Positions 1-11,005 of a DNA stretch of 64,000 nucleotides are shown piece after piece. Position 1 is the first letter of the stretch. Every line of letters starts with the position of its first letter. The translations under genes and the position numbers were made by a program. The notes beneath the pieces are model-generated. The model had not been told where the DNA came from. It saw only the letters and a program-made list of their open reading frames with translations, and made no database searches. This DNA comes from Henricia sp. BOLD:AAB3569 (lineage: Eukaryota; Echinodermata; Asteroidea; Spinulosida; Echinasteridae). The stretch lies in assembly GCA_037783545.1 (NCBI GenBank), contig JBBELK010000634.1, positions 434,001-498,000 on the forward strand, written 5' to 3'.

Positions 1-130
1 ATGAACCGGGGTTTGGCGTTTTTAAACATTCAATTACCATGCAGAATATATTGCCAGCCTATGAGTCCATTAGACCTAAATATCGAATAGTGGCCTTGAA
101 AAATTATTTCCATAAAATCTATACATTTAT

Positions 131-297
131 ACAGTCCTGCCCAAAAGTTTACATACACTTGAGCAGAAAGCAGTTGACTTTTATTTAGACATCTTTGTTT
201 TTCATTTCTTTAAGAATTTCAACCATTCCGGACCCCTTTTTTATCTACCACAGACATGATGTTACAAAAGTAGTAGGTCAAAAGTTTACATACAGCA
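131..297. repeat. Tc1 terminal repeat with two direct-repeat motifs (IR/DR)
   Basis: The outer motif starts at a TA (130-131) followed by CAGTCCTGCCCAAAAGTTTA; the inner motif at 277-296 repeats TCAAAAGTTTACATACA. Spacing is about 145 bp. In IR/DR Tc1 transposons both motifs are bound by the transposase. Confidence 0.7.
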
Positions 298-401
298 CAC
301 TCTAAAATTGTCTATAATACTTTGTTGCATTGCTTTTACCTTTTATAACTTCAGTCAATCTTGTGAAATGACCATCAATCAGCTTCTTGCAATACTCTTA
401 A

Positions 402-966
402 AGGGCTGTGACATGCTAAACAACCTTATGCCTAAGCTTTGCTTCATATGATGGATTACTTGTTCAGCAAGACACACTATTGTTCGTTTGGATGTAAAAT
501 CAATAAAAGGTGGCCTTTTTCAACTTTGAAGATTTCATTGCAATAAATCACAGACAGAGGGCGCTGTTTTTAGTGCATCACATAAGGAAGACAGAAGGAA
601 AAAGTTAAGAAAAAACATAAGACTTTAAGTTGAACTTGTGGCAAATTGCTGCAGTTTCTACCCCCAGTTTTGTCATGGCTTACAGCAGGCAACATGTAAA
701 ACAAACTCAAACAGCCCTGGATTACAAAAGTTTCAGGAAAATTTAGAAAAAAGTGGAATCTTTTGTGCACAGTTGAATGTGATTTTCCTGTGTTTGTCTC
801 TTGTGACATCGTGACCTTGGTCATGAATATGCATATTTTCATTAGCATAAAAACTTAAAACCTTTATTTTAACCCCCAAAGCAAGCTCCAAATAGGATTT
901 TTATGACTGAGTAGAGTGGTTTTAAAGCATAGATTTCATTGATAAAAATCCTAAATAAGGGGCCCT
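402..966 (-). mobile_element. TTAA-type MITE, family A, copy 1
   Basis: A 565-bp non-autonomous DNA element. It is bounded by TTAA at 398-401 and 967-970, and its ends are AGGGC and GGCCCT. The second copy (49010-49581) lies in opposite orientation and shares nearly the whole length. TTAA target sites point to a piggyBac- or Kolobok-type transposase; the AGG end suits Kolobok better, but this is inference. Both copies contain an open frame of about 92 codons; this looks like shared descent rather than a gene. Confidence 0.8.
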
Positions 967-1041
967 TTAAGGGATCTTAACACATTCTTCTTGACAGTTT
1001 TGGTATATAGAGTTCGGTCAAATTAGTGGCTTTTCTCTTTT

Positions 1042-1291
1042 TTATAATTCCGTCCACAATTTATCTATTGGTTTAAGTCCAAGCTTTGAGCTAGCCATTC
1101 TAACCCATCTTCTTTGTTCTTCTGAACCCATCCAGCAACCAACTTGGAAGTATGCTTCGGGTCGATGTCGTGTTGGAGGGTCCAGTGATGCCCGAGGTTC
1201 AACTTTCGAGTGGACTGCTTCAGGATCCCTTGGAGAATTTCCAGGTATTCCTCTTTCTTCATGGTGCCATCTAACTTTAAGTGTTCCGGCA
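1042..1291 (-). pseudogene. Tc1 transposase C-terminal fragment
   Basis: The minus frame reads DGTMKKEEYLEIL, then QHDIDPKHTSKLV, then LEWLAQSLDLN. These are the last third of a Tc1-family DDE transposase, including the second catalytic Asp region (QHDxDPKHT) and the SPDLNPIE region. The final KPIDKLWTEL is in another frame, so at least one frameshift is present. The part that should lie upstream is not on this strand but reversed on the plus strand next door. Confidence 0.8.
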
Positions 1292-1640
1292 TTGGTCAGA
1301 AAGGTGCGCTTCAACCCCAAGACTACCAAGAAACACCTGTGCCAAGAAGGCTTCAGGAACGAATGTGTCACTGTCCACCGTCTAGAGGGTCCTGCACCGA
1401 AATGGCCAAAGAGGCTGCAGAGCACGAACGAAGCCTCTCCTCCAAAAATGCCACTGCGAAGCCAGGCTCAAAAATGCTTCTGGCGGAACGTCCTCTGGTC
1501 TGATTAGACCAAGATGGAACTTTTCGGCCAACACTATGTTTGGCGAGAGCATGAAGAGGCCTTCAACTTAAAGAACACACTATACCCACAGTTAAGCATG
1601 GTGACAGTATCCAGGGGCGGATCCATGATTTTCTAGGAGA
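1292..1640 (+). pseudogene. Tc1 transposase central fragment, inverted relative to its C-terminus
   Basis: The plus frame reads WRNVLWSD, a stop, then TKMELFGQHYVWRE and, after a frameshift, NTIPTVKHG-like residues. This is the first catalytic Asp block (VLWSDETK..LFG) of the Tc1 transposase. It ends just where the minus-strand fragment begins in protein order, so one internal inversion with a breakpoint near 1292 explains the layout. Confidence 0.7.
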
Positions 1641-1649
1641 GTTTCCGAC

Positions 1650-2000
1650 AAAGTCGTGAGTCAGTGCGTGTTTTATTTTAAAGTGGTTCCCCCATTTTAC
1701 ACCAATTGGTGTCGGCTTTTAATTCTGTAAGAATAAATCAACTGTATAGGTGTTACAATTTAATTCCACATTCAGGTGTCAATTAACACCAACATTCTTG
1801 CCCAAAATAAACACCAAGAATAATACGTTGACACCGGATAGGGGTGTTAAAGTTTAACACTCTTCTTGGTGTTAAAAAATATTGATTCCCAAATTGGTGT
1901 TACTTAACACCCAAATCCTTGCCCAAAATGGATACCGACGAAGAATCCAATTTTACACCATGGTGTAGATTTTTAACACCGCATTTTTTGCAGTGTATAA
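1650..2000. repeat. Stretch rich in short inverted ACACC/GGTGT motifs
   Basis: The motifs AACACC and GGTGTT recur every 20-40 bp in both orientations (for example ACACCAATTGGTGT near 1700). No coding signal is seen. It may be the end of a short palindromic repeat family. Confidence 0.4.
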
Positions 2001-2029
2001 GATGGGCTCAAATATTGGTCCCAACAACA

Positions 2030-2905
2030 AAGTTATCTCTCCACGAAAATCATTTTCGGGCATTTCTCCCCGCATATAGCTTATATCAGTTGAGTTCATA
2101 ATTCAGTAGTACATCTATGATGGAAGTAGCATTTCTGATAAAAAGGGATTTGGTCATTTTCGGGTACTTCTCCCGGCTAGCGAATTTGGCACAAACCCCA
2201 AGTTGTTTCTTGGGGTCAAATTAGCTTGTATCAGTCGAATTCAGTAGATACAGCGATGTCGGAAGTAGCACTTTAAATAAGGGGAATGGTCATTTTTAAA
2301 AGGGCGTGGTAATTATCGGGTACTTGTCCCTAGATGGCAATTTTGACACACATCCCAAGTTATTCCTTGGGGTCAAATTATTCCTTGGGGTCAAATTAGC
2401 TTATATCACTTGAGTTCAATAGTTTGGCTTAGTCGGAAGTAGCACCTCTGAGATGGGGCGAGGTCACTTAAAAGGGTGTGGTCATTTACGGGTACTTTTT
2501 CATGGATAGTGAATTTGGCACAAATCCCAAGTTGTTCCTGGTGGTCACATTAGTTTATATCAGTCGAGTTCCGTAGATACATGTACAGTTGTGTCGGAAG
2601 TAGCACTTCTGATAAGAAGGGGCATAGTCATTTAAAGGACGTGATCATTTTTGGGTACTACTCCCCAGGTAGCGATTTTGGGAAACATCCCAAGTTGTTC
2701 CCCGGGGTCATATTAGTTAAAATCGGTTGAATTCAGTAGATACAACTGTGTCGGAAGCAGCACTTCTAGCTGATGAAGAAAGGGGCGTGGCCATGGTGGC
2801 CGTGGTCAATTTCGGGTATTTCTTCCCGGATAGCGAATTTGGCACACATCCCACGTTATTCCTTGGGGTCAAATTAGCCGAGATCAGTTGAGAAATCCTC
2901 TCGTA
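2030..2905. repeat. Tandem satellite, about 160-bp unit, roughly 5-6 copies
   Basis: The block CGGGTACTTCTCCC..TAGCGAATTTGGCAC, then CCCAAGTT.TTCCTTGGGG and GTCGGAAGTAGCACTT, recurs at about 2057, 2160, 2318, 2490, 2652 and 2813. Spacing settles at 158-172 bp. Copies are diverged. The open frame at 2717-2917 lies inside it and is not a gene. Confidence 0.85.
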
Positions 2906-2946
2906 AATGAAGTGCATACAAAACTGTCACAGGTCCTCGACTGTCA

Positions 2947-2988
2947 CATGTACTATACTGTGTCAGCTTTAATTTTACATTATTATCA
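2947..2988 (-). repeat. SINE tail fragment
   Basis: About 41 bp (CTATACTGTGTCAGCTTTAA onward) are identical to the tail of the SINE at 16930-16972. No head is present. Confidence 0.6.
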
Positions 2989-2989
2989 A

Positions 2990-5173
2990 TTAAACGTACA
3001 CACCAGCCTACTGTTTACATGATTTAGTGATGTAGCAGCATTGACAATACTTGTTTGATGGTCGTTGTGAACAAAAATCATCAAAATATCCCGTAATTTA
3101 CTAAAGAAGTGCAAAATTAACAAAAACGGTCAAAAGACGGGTTATACGCTTTACCAGCCGTTGCAACGACGCGCGAGCTTCACGACTTTGTCACAAAGAT
3201 TCGCTCTTTTCCTACTCGGGATATCTCGAATTTTCTGATCACGATTTCACTGGACAGCCCGGACGACCGATTATGAATTTCCGCTTTCTCTGGAGAAGTT
3301 AGCATCATGTTTTTTCTTCACGAACGTACATGTACACCAACCAACCCGCCAGGTGTGCACTCGGGATATTTGCCGTGCTGCGCGGGGCGATCCACTGTAG
3401 TTTGCCATACTTAGTCTACACCCTTATGGCGTAAAAATATCATTTGTGTGCAACTTCGGGTACAATCTTTGATTTTTTCATGGATTACTCCTTGGTTAGT
3501 GGAAAACCCAAATCCGCTTGTTGCCTAATTTTGCTGACCCCGAAAAGGTGCTTTTTCGATGTTTTTTGGAAATAAAAATGCAGACGACGCGACGTGGAAT
3601 TTAGCGCACGAAGAAATATTACCCAATCACGAAGATGCCCAACTAGGAACCCTTCTGTATTAAGAACTGTACACACTGCGTTCGAATTTGGGTTCAATTC
3701 GCAAAGTGATCAGGTAATGGTATCGCACACTACAGACAAGGCTAGCTTCTACTAACAGTTTATGCAGTCACAAGATACGTGTTAATTTTGGCCGTGCCGT
3801 ATCGCCATATGTAAAATCACGTCTGTGAAGTTGTCAGTGTCACTATATCAAGTTTGTTTATGCTTGTATAATCATGGAGGTAGGAATGTCAATGTTTCCC
3901 ACACTTAACAACATTGCGACAACCATCGACTGTCCATTTCGTGGGGCAGTTTCTTCAGTTTGTTCCTTGAGGACATGCACTGGTTGCGCTTTACACATAT
4001 CGTGCTTCCATTGTTAAACGGTTTAAGCATGGAGGAAGGAAAGACTTTCCTTCCTCCATGGTTTAAGTAACAAAAGGTGTCCCACGAAATGGCGTCTATT
4101 CGATACGGTCTATACGGAAACAGGATAAAGCTGGGGGAGGTGGGTGGTTTTCATACATGGGAATAAAGTTGTCTGGAGAGACGAGATGTTTTGGACGCGT
4201 TGTAAAAGTCGAGCTGTCTTAATGTAGCTATATAGGCCTACAGTATATGTTTATATTTCGCTGATCATTCGTGGCGAATTTGTAGTTGTACCCTTTGCTT
4301 AAATCAAGCGAATAAGTACCTGATGAGGGTAGGCCTATCATTTTCAGTGACCCCGTTTTTTCTGAGTTTACAAGAAAAACCGGAACGAACACTCGACACT
4401 GTACTCAGACGTTATTAATTTTCCTTCATACGATCTTTTAAACATGAATAAGTGTAAATCTAATAAAACAAATTGGAGGGGCAAATACGAAGATTTTACT
4501 AGGAACAAAATTAGAATTCTCCCGAGTTGCCTCATCTATGTTTCGTGCAGGAGGGCTATGTGACGACGTGGGGATCGGCATTGTATTGAAAAAGCGATTT
4601 CGTCTTTTGTCATTCATTTTAATAGCACTTGGGTTTTTACGTTCGTTTCTGGTTCATAATTTTATTTTTTTTCAATCGTTACATAGTTTCAAAATTTGTC
4701 CATAATTTATCAATGGGCTTCTAGTAGAAATAGGCCTAACCCCCTTTTAACAGTTTACCAATCATCTGTTCTGCCTTTAAAACCCAGTGTTGTTTAGTTT
4801 TCTAATCCGGTCAAAATTTCGTATGTCATCGCACATTTAAAAGGACCATATTTTCAGATTATTAAAGTTCACATAGTTTGAGTAACGTCGACTGCACTTA
4901 TCACTTTTTTTCTAAATTGTTGGACTAGTAGATGATATTATGGCAAAATAAAAGCTTAATAAGCCCGAACAAAATACCGTTCTGAATTTTTCTGGTACAC
5001 AAATCATGCACAAGTCACTCCAGTCTCTATTATAGGGAGCATGCTGTTTTAGCATAATTAAGTGATTACTTTTAGGGATTATTACCCAGGGACCGCCGGG
5101 GTGAATGAATTCGATACAAATGTGGACAAATCCATATGAGTTTGGGAAATCTGGATGCAGTGAAAAGCAACTC
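2990..5173. other. No recognisable gene or element family
   Basis: Only short frames without family resemblance were seen. The one notable item is a 33-bp perfect palindrome at 4028-4060, listed separately. Confidence 0.5.
4021..4067. repeat. 33-bp perfect palindrome flanked by a 7-bp direct repeat
   Basis: Arms CATGGAGGAAGGAAAG (4028-4043) and its exact complement (4045-4060) surround one base. GTTTAAG is present directly on both sides (4021-4027 and 4061-4067), as expected of a target duplication. Confidence 0.85.
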
Positions 5174-5239
5174 GACTCCACCGGGATTCGAACCGCATTC
5201 CTTAACGCGCAGACGCCTTACCAATTGAGCTATGAAGCC
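5174..5239 (-). pseudogene. tRNA-like sequence (tRNA pseudogene or SINE head)
   Basis: On the minus strand GGCTTCA pairs with TGGAGTC as an acceptor stem. An A box (TAGCTCAATTGGTAAGG) and a B box (GGTTCGAATCC) are present. The piece is only 66 nt, the T-stem and anticodon stem have mismatches, and no anticodon can be assigned safely. It is probably derived from a tRNA rather than functional. Confidence 0.55.
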
Positions 5240-5639
5240 AACTGGTGGTCTCGAATCACGGTAGTACAGTTCTGTTGTTCCTCACTGATTGGGATTGGCT
5301 ATTACGTGAGCTTAGCAAGGCATACAGAGAAATAACCACCCCTCCTAGAGATTAAGTTTTGTGTCTATAAAACACTAATTTATTACAGAAAAACAACTCT
5401 AACAAGCCTGAAATTATTCATACCCTTACCATATTTTGAATCGTGTACATTTTGAGGAATGGGAGTCTTTTGGCTTAAGTTACAAGAGTGTGACAGGCAG
5501 CTGAAGGAATGACTGCAAAGAGACATTTCAAGAAATACATGTACATCATTTCGGGGGTATTTTATTGACAGATTTGCAAAAAAATATGTCTAGCCTCCTT
5601 ATATCAGTTCAAAGTCCTTTTTACAATCAATGGAAAATG

Positions 5640-5925
5640 CCTTCTGGTACTGGCTCACAACGTATCTGCGTGGAATTTGGCCCACTCCGCTAAAGTCTCC
5701 AGGTCTTTGAGGTTGAAAGGCTCTCCCCCATCTCGATTGAGTTGAGGTCCGGACTTTGGCCTGGCCACTCTACGCCTGCAGCATTATCCCGGAACCATTT
5801 CGTGACTGACTTGGCAGTGTGTTTTGGATCGTTGTCCTGCTGATATGTCAAAATGCTCCCCGAGTTTCTCTGCGGACTGCTTGATGTTTTTCTCCATGAT
5901 CTTGATGTACTCAGTCACAAACTTT
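5640..5925 (-). pseudogene. Second Tc1-like transposase fragment
   Basis: With frameshifts, the minus strand gives [12 protein letters not shown], then [20 protein letters not shown] and [16 protein letters not shown] residues followed by [20 protein letters not shown]. It is the C-terminal part of a Tc1-family DDE transposase, from a different subfamily than the 1-kb copy. No termini were identified. Confidence 0.7.
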
Positions 5926-6179
5926 GGCGGGCTTTAATGTTAATTATCTTCATTACGAGTTAATTGAAAAAATCATTACAAGTTCTGTTAGACAGTTGTC
6001 CCTATATGCGTTAGCCGGCATAGTTATGAAGAATAGTTTTCGAAGTTCCACGTATATTATTAATCTTGATCACATGAATCCAAAATGTATTCATCTTAAG
6101 ACAAAAATAAATCAACTTGGCATCCTCAAAACCTTGAAAGAACCTCTCCCCTCCCATCAAACATTCTGCTAATGGAGCC

Positions 6180-7590
6180 CAGTACGATCTGAGATAACCT
6201 TGACCTTATTCACACGACCCTGACTTGTCTTTAGATATTCACTTGGCATTCTCAAAATCCGAGAAAGAAATCACCAAAATTACCCAAATTGTGCCAGTGA
6301 AGCCCAAAAAATGCAATACACAATTTCCATCGACCTCAGCCAGGTAAGTCCGATGTCTAAATTGACCCTGACCACTCGACCTTAGTCACATGACCCTGAC
6401 ATATAAACATCCTGGAATCTTCATAAATAAACTCTACATCACCATACACCTTGCAAAAAAAACGTTCTTAACATCTAAATGGATCAACCGAGACTGAAAT
6501 TAATAGATACAATTTCCATCACTCCATGGGGAGCCAGGGGTCCTATTAAAGTGGCCTTATGACCCTGGCCCTAGTTAAATGAACGTAGCATCCTGTAAAT
6601 CGTAGTACAGACAACAAGATTGTTGAAATTGACCAAACAGGGACCGACAAAGTACATTTTTTTATGATTAGTGACCCCCTGTAACCTTTAAATTAACCTT
6701 TGACCTTGAAGATGTCCTTAAAAATCTTGGAGACATTAATAAATAAACTCAGCATCCTGTAAATCCTACAACGGACATTACGATTCTTAAAATTGACCAA
6801 CGAGGGGCCTCCAAAGTGCAATTTTAAGATTGTTTACCCTAGTTGTGACCTTTAAATTGACTTTTGACCTTGAAGATGACCATACAAATATTAAAGACTA
6901 ATAAATGAACTCAGCATCCTGTAAATCCTAGAATGGACACAACGATTGTTGAAATTGACCAGGGAAAGGGCCTTCAGAGTGCAATTTGTTGATTGTTGAC
7001 CTTCTGTGACCTTTAAATTGACTTTTGACCTTGAAGATGACCTTAAAATCTTGGAGACTATAATAAATGAACTCGGCATCCTGTAAATCCTACAATGGGC
7101 GCCACGATTGTTGAAATTGACCAACGAGGGGCCGCCAAAGTGCAATTTTAAGATTTTTGACCCTAGTTATGGCCTTTAAATTGACCTTTAAATTGACTTT
7201 TGACCTTGACGATGACCATACAAATCTTAAAGACTTTAATAAATGAACTCGGCATCCTGTAAATCATAGAATGGACACCACGATTGTTGAAATTGACCAG
7301 GGAAAGGGCCGTCAGAGTGCAATTTTGTGATTTTTGACCGTCTGTGACCTTTAAATTGACTTTTGACCTTGGAGATGACCTTAACAATCTTGGAGACTAT
7401 AAAAAATTAACTTAGCATCCTGTAAATCCTAGAATGGGTGCCACGATTGTTGAAATTGACCAACAAAAGGGCCGCCAAAGTGCAATTTTATGGTTTTGAC
7501 CCTTTATGACCTTTAAATTGACATTTGACCTTGAAGATGACCTCTTAAAAATTGGCAACAACCGGATTTGAATTCCTTGATATGAAATTA
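6180..7590. repeat. Tandem satellite, about 163-bp unit
   Basis: GCATCCTGTAAATC recurs at about 6589, 6752, 6914, 7076, 7252 and 7416, with TTTAAATTGACTTTTGACCT and GACCAACGAGGGGCC at fixed places between. More diverged units extend left to about 6180. Frames at 6891-7594 are translations of this satellite. Confidence 0.85.
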
Positions 7591-7599
7591 ACATATCCT

Positions 7600-7978
7600 C
7601 AAATTTGCCAAGATTGTACCCGAAAATGCATATGGGGCCCCTTAGTGCTGTAGACTAACTAGCACGCGCTCGCTGAGTCCCATTCTCCGGACTCTCGAAA
7701 CAAACATTTCTGTTCGAATTTTCATACTTATGTTCAACTTTGTTTCATACCTGTATAAATAGTCTCTCTTTTGTAAACTACTTATAAATATTGTGGAAAA
7801 ATCAGAGTTGAATTTGGTGCAGTTCTGCAGTAAGAAACTTTCATGCGACTGGACATGCGACTGGACACAAAACTAACTCGCAAGACCATGTGACTTTTCG
7901 GAGAATCTGGTTCCGAAAAGTCACGTGACCTCTGTTTTTTTTAAATTGCTCAAAAACGGCAAAATAGCCTAACGAAGC
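7600..7978. other. Unassigned spacer
   Basis: No gene seen. A short inverted pair (GTGACTTTTCGG / CCGAAAAGTCACGTGAC, 7890-7929) is present. Confidence 0.4.
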
Positions 7979-8166
7979 CGGTCTGTACCTTTAAGATGAC
8001 GAACAAGATGTACTTCTAAAAGTTGGAGGAATTCAAGAGAAATCTCCTGGGGAAAAACCCACGCGGATAAGTAGGAAATGCAAACCCAATTTACATTGGT
8101 GCACTTCCCGGAAACGAACCCGGGACGCCAGAGGTAAAAGGCGGGAAAAGAACCAATACGCCAACC
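7979..8166 (-). mobile_element. tRNA-derived SINE, copy 1 (tail-truncated)
   Basis: Read on the minus strand it starts with a tRNA-like head (A box GGGTTGGCGTATTGGTTC; B box GGTTCGTTTCC) and then a central block with CGCGTGGGTTTTTCCCC and CCTCCAACTTTTA. Two more copies lie at 16896-17160 and 59608-59879, same orientation. The central block resembles the widespread Nin-DC-type SINE domain (from memory, not searched). The A/T-rich tail of the longer copies is missing here. Confidence 0.8.
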
Positions 8167-8169
8167 CAT

Positions 8170-8546
8170 AAGCGCCCAAGAAAACAGGATGATTCTTCTA
8201 TTCCTTTAACTACAGGCAAGTTTATTTGGGGCAATTTTTGTACTGCACATCGGAATGAGAGAATATCGACATTTAATGGCAATTTGAAACGTCCATTGCT
8301 AAAGTGCAGGGACAAGGTTTACTGGTTTTAGTGTAACGTAACTGTACTGTCGGCATAGTCGCCAGGAACTACCCTGCAGCAATTGTTCACAATGCCTGGC
8401 AATCTCACTGACCTGGCGAATGTCAACATTTACGTTAGACCCAATTATTATGGCAACGCACAAAGGGTGATGTTTTCAATGTGGAAAAACTGCCACACAC
8501 ATTCGCCAGTTGAGACTGGAGTCAATGCAATGGAGCATGACATAAA
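8170..8546. other. Unassigned repeat-rich spacer
   Basis: CTTTAACTACAGGCAAGTTT followed by about 60 bp recurs at 27384-27450. No gene is seen. Confidence 0.4.
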
Positions 8547-9493
8547 GTGTTTTCAAGGAAACACTTGATATTTTTTCATTGCTAAAATCATGTTTCCTGA
8601 CCAAATTTACCCTATTTGTCCTCCAGATTGGAAGTGTAAACAACAGAGCCCATGTTTTTCTGCTAGCAGCTACGTGCGTTTCCCTACATGGCTATTTTGT
8701 GCTCGCGCCCCCTCCCTCCCCCCCCCCCCCCCCCCCCCTCCCACCCCCAACCCCCACCCCCCTCCTCCCCCCACCCCCAAACAAAAAACAATATGGAGGA
8801 CAAACTCGGGAGGGTCGTTACCTTGACCATAATTTGTTTTCTTTATAATCACTTATCTGGCATTGGAATGTGCATATTTAATGGTAAAAACCAACATATT
8901 TAGTGGGAAAATGTAAGATTTTGTGAGGAATCACTTAGAAAATTTTGAGCCTGCCTCATGTTTTGCACAGTATGCACGCAAGGTCTGAATTAGCCATGAT
9001 TAACTTCCCAATTCTTTCTGAAATTTGTTACCATTTCCATGCTAAAATTACGATTTCTGAACAGAATTTCACGTTTTGGTGGTTGATTTTAATATGCATA
9101 GTAATAAAGGAAAATGTAGTGCAGGCATTTCAGTAAAATGTTCAGATGGCACGACACGAGTGAATCTGCATCATGTAGTGTAGGCCTATGCAAACACGTC
9201 GTTCGTTACAATTTTCCTGCAGGTTACGCGGATGTAAAACACCATCATTTTACAGCATTCCCACCTTTTAAATCTTGCACCTACGCCACTGAGAAGTACC
9301 TGCATCCTTTGCCAAACTGTCTATCTTTTGATATGATCCTGGAGTCGACCATGAGTCGACAAAACCTGAGGCTAAGCTAAGGTCCTTGCGTTGACATCGA
9401 TAGCTGCCATGCATTGTGCGTGCGTTGAATGGTTTGTTTACGTTTCTGAGGAACTATATCCTGAGTTTGGTCCGCAAGTGATGACGTCAGCAT
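8547..9493 (+). repeat. Interspersed repeat of about 0.95 kb, copy 1, with poly-C tract
   Basis: The segment matches 22667-23883 in reverse orientation over nearly its full length, including CTGCTAGCAGCTACGTGCGT and the ends near TGACGTCA. A C-homopolymer-rich tract lies at about 8717-8775. Proline-rich frames here come from that tract. No coding capacity or clear termini, so the class is unknown. The site at about 9450-9470 is the empty site for the MITE found in the other copy. Confidence 0.75.
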
Positions 9494-9577
9494 AAATATA
9501 TATATATGTTAGGATTTTAGTACACCAAAATATTGCTGCGCACGCTGCGTATAAGCGATTGCAAAAACAAAATGTAA

Positions 9578-9735
9578 TTTCAATGCTACTTCGCTTCGCT
9601 CATACGCATGAAAAGCAGTTTTACTTTAATGAGAGAACAGGGACTGAAATAATTAAAGGTGGAAACAAGATCAAATTGTATTGCAATTATTTTATTACAG
9701 CATAGGGATAGGTCTAGCACTGTGTGCCAAATGTA
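9578..9735 (-). repeat. DIRS 3' terminal segment (B2)
   Basis: About 155 bp beginning TTTCAATGCTACTTCGCTTC nearly match 15902-16056 in the same orientation. This is the outer 3' end of the element. Confidence 0.8.
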
Positions 9736-9957
9736 CATATGGCTAAAATTATTAAACAAACAAAATTTAACAATACAATCACGTTTGATTCAAAAGAAAA
9801 CTGTAAGTTTCTCTTGTATTGGAAAATTTATACAACTACAAAATTTCTACTATAAGTTTCTCAGGACTCGGCCTGAATTTAATTTTTTGTTTTTTGTTTT
9901 TGTTTTTTTGTTGTTGTTTTGTTGTTTTTCTTTTCTTTTTGTTCGACCTTTAACTTT

Positions 9958-10998
9958 TCAATTATGCAACACTGATTTTGAAGCAGACATAAATCGTTTC
10001 TCTATGTTAGTCTCTACGTATCTGTTTTTTGCTTCTTTCGTTTTCCACCTTCCGTGTTCCATTATCAACTCTTCTGGAACGTCGTTAAGCGCCATTTGTG
10101 TAGCCCCACCAGACCTAAGGCTGTGCAGACCGTATTCAAGGGGATTAGTCACACCTATGCGCTTAAGGGCTTCCAGAAACAGCTCTCTACACCTTGAATA
10201 GCTTAGGGGTCTGTTGTTTGTACGCCTGTACGACTTTGAGCTAGAAAGAAATTATAAAGGTGTAAAAATGAATTCGTCTTGACCAATTTTAATACCAGAA
10301 GCAGATAAAAATCTCAACAAAATTGACACCGGGGAATAGTTATCGTTAGTATCACAAAGAAAATATTTTGTTCCTTCCCTGAATATGTCGGTTTTAGATT
10401 TAGGGATAAAAATTGAAATACTATTGTGTGGACCAATAGATACGTGCAACGCTTTAATATCTGCTATCTCGTTATGTCTGAAAAGTAAAGCGAACTTTAG
10501 CGATATATAGCAGGCTGTTCTCAAGTCAGAAAGTAAACTATCGGGACGAGCATAAGTGTCGATAATTTCATGTAGCTGTTGAAGAGAAAGGGGCTGTTTT
10601 TGAACTGGAGGTTTATGTAAGGTTTTCCTAGCACTCAGAAGAATTTGTTGGACTATCGGCGAATCAAAAGGATTGTTTCTTATGTTCAAAATGCAATGCA
10701 ACCACTTTAAGGAGGCAGCAGTGGTAATCATTACACTTTCTGATTCACATTTGGATTTAACGTGACAGAGGTAAATTGCTAAAATTTCATCACTTATGGG
10801 AAATTCGAGCTTGAAATTTGATTCCTTTAGCCAAGAGAGGAATTGCCTACATTTGTACAGGTATGCAGTGACTGTGCCTTCTGCCTTGGCTGTGACGGCT
10901 TCTTGAAGTATCCTGCTTTGGAAAGTTTCCGGAAAATTGGACCAAAAAGGCTGAGCAAAGATGATCTGTGTAAAGATGTATAGTTGAAAGGAAAACAA
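9958..10998 (-). pseudogene. DIRS tyrosine recombinase (frameshifted)
   Basis: Two frames make up the protein. The larger (10252-10998) has the N-terminal SAM-like part and the catalytic core with an RHNEIADIKALHV segment, where Arg is the first catalytic residue. The second (9958-10152) supplies HSLRSGGAT (H-x-x-R), HGRWKT (H/W position) and the NRYV tyrosine. A frameshift lies in 10152-10252. The protein cuts and rejoins DNA through a 3'-phosphotyrosine and inserts the circular DIRS cDNA without target duplication. It directly follows RNase H. Confidence 0.85.
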
Positions 10999-11005
10999 TT
11001 TTTTT

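Larger units (their letters stand above)
131..1640. mobile_element. Degenerate Tc1/mariner-like transposon, rearranged
   Basis: The left end carries a Tc1-type terminal sequence (CAGTCCTGCCCAAAAGTTTA, from 132) and a second, internal copy of its core (GGTCAAAAGTTTACATAC, near 277), which is the IR/DR layout of Sleeping Beauty-like Tc1 elements. Two transposase fragments lie at 1042-1291 (minus) and 1292-1640 (plus). A 565-bp TTAA-type MITE (402-966) sits between the end and the transposase. I could not find the opposite terminus, so the right boundary is arbitrary. The element is dead: stops, frameshifts and an internal inversion are visible. Confidence 0.75.

Noticed and set aside
570..848. 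92-codon minus frame also open in the copy at 49091-49462
   Set aside because: Both lie in the same TTAA MITE; openness in two highly similar copies is weak evidence and no domain is recognised.
6891..7594. Minus-strand frames with a shared VNFNNRG motif
   Set aside because: They lie entirely in the 163-bp satellite.
8579..8903. Proline- and glycine-rich frames
   Set aside because: They are caused by the poly-C tract of an interspersed repeat; the same applies near 23.7, 43.5 and 62.8 kb.
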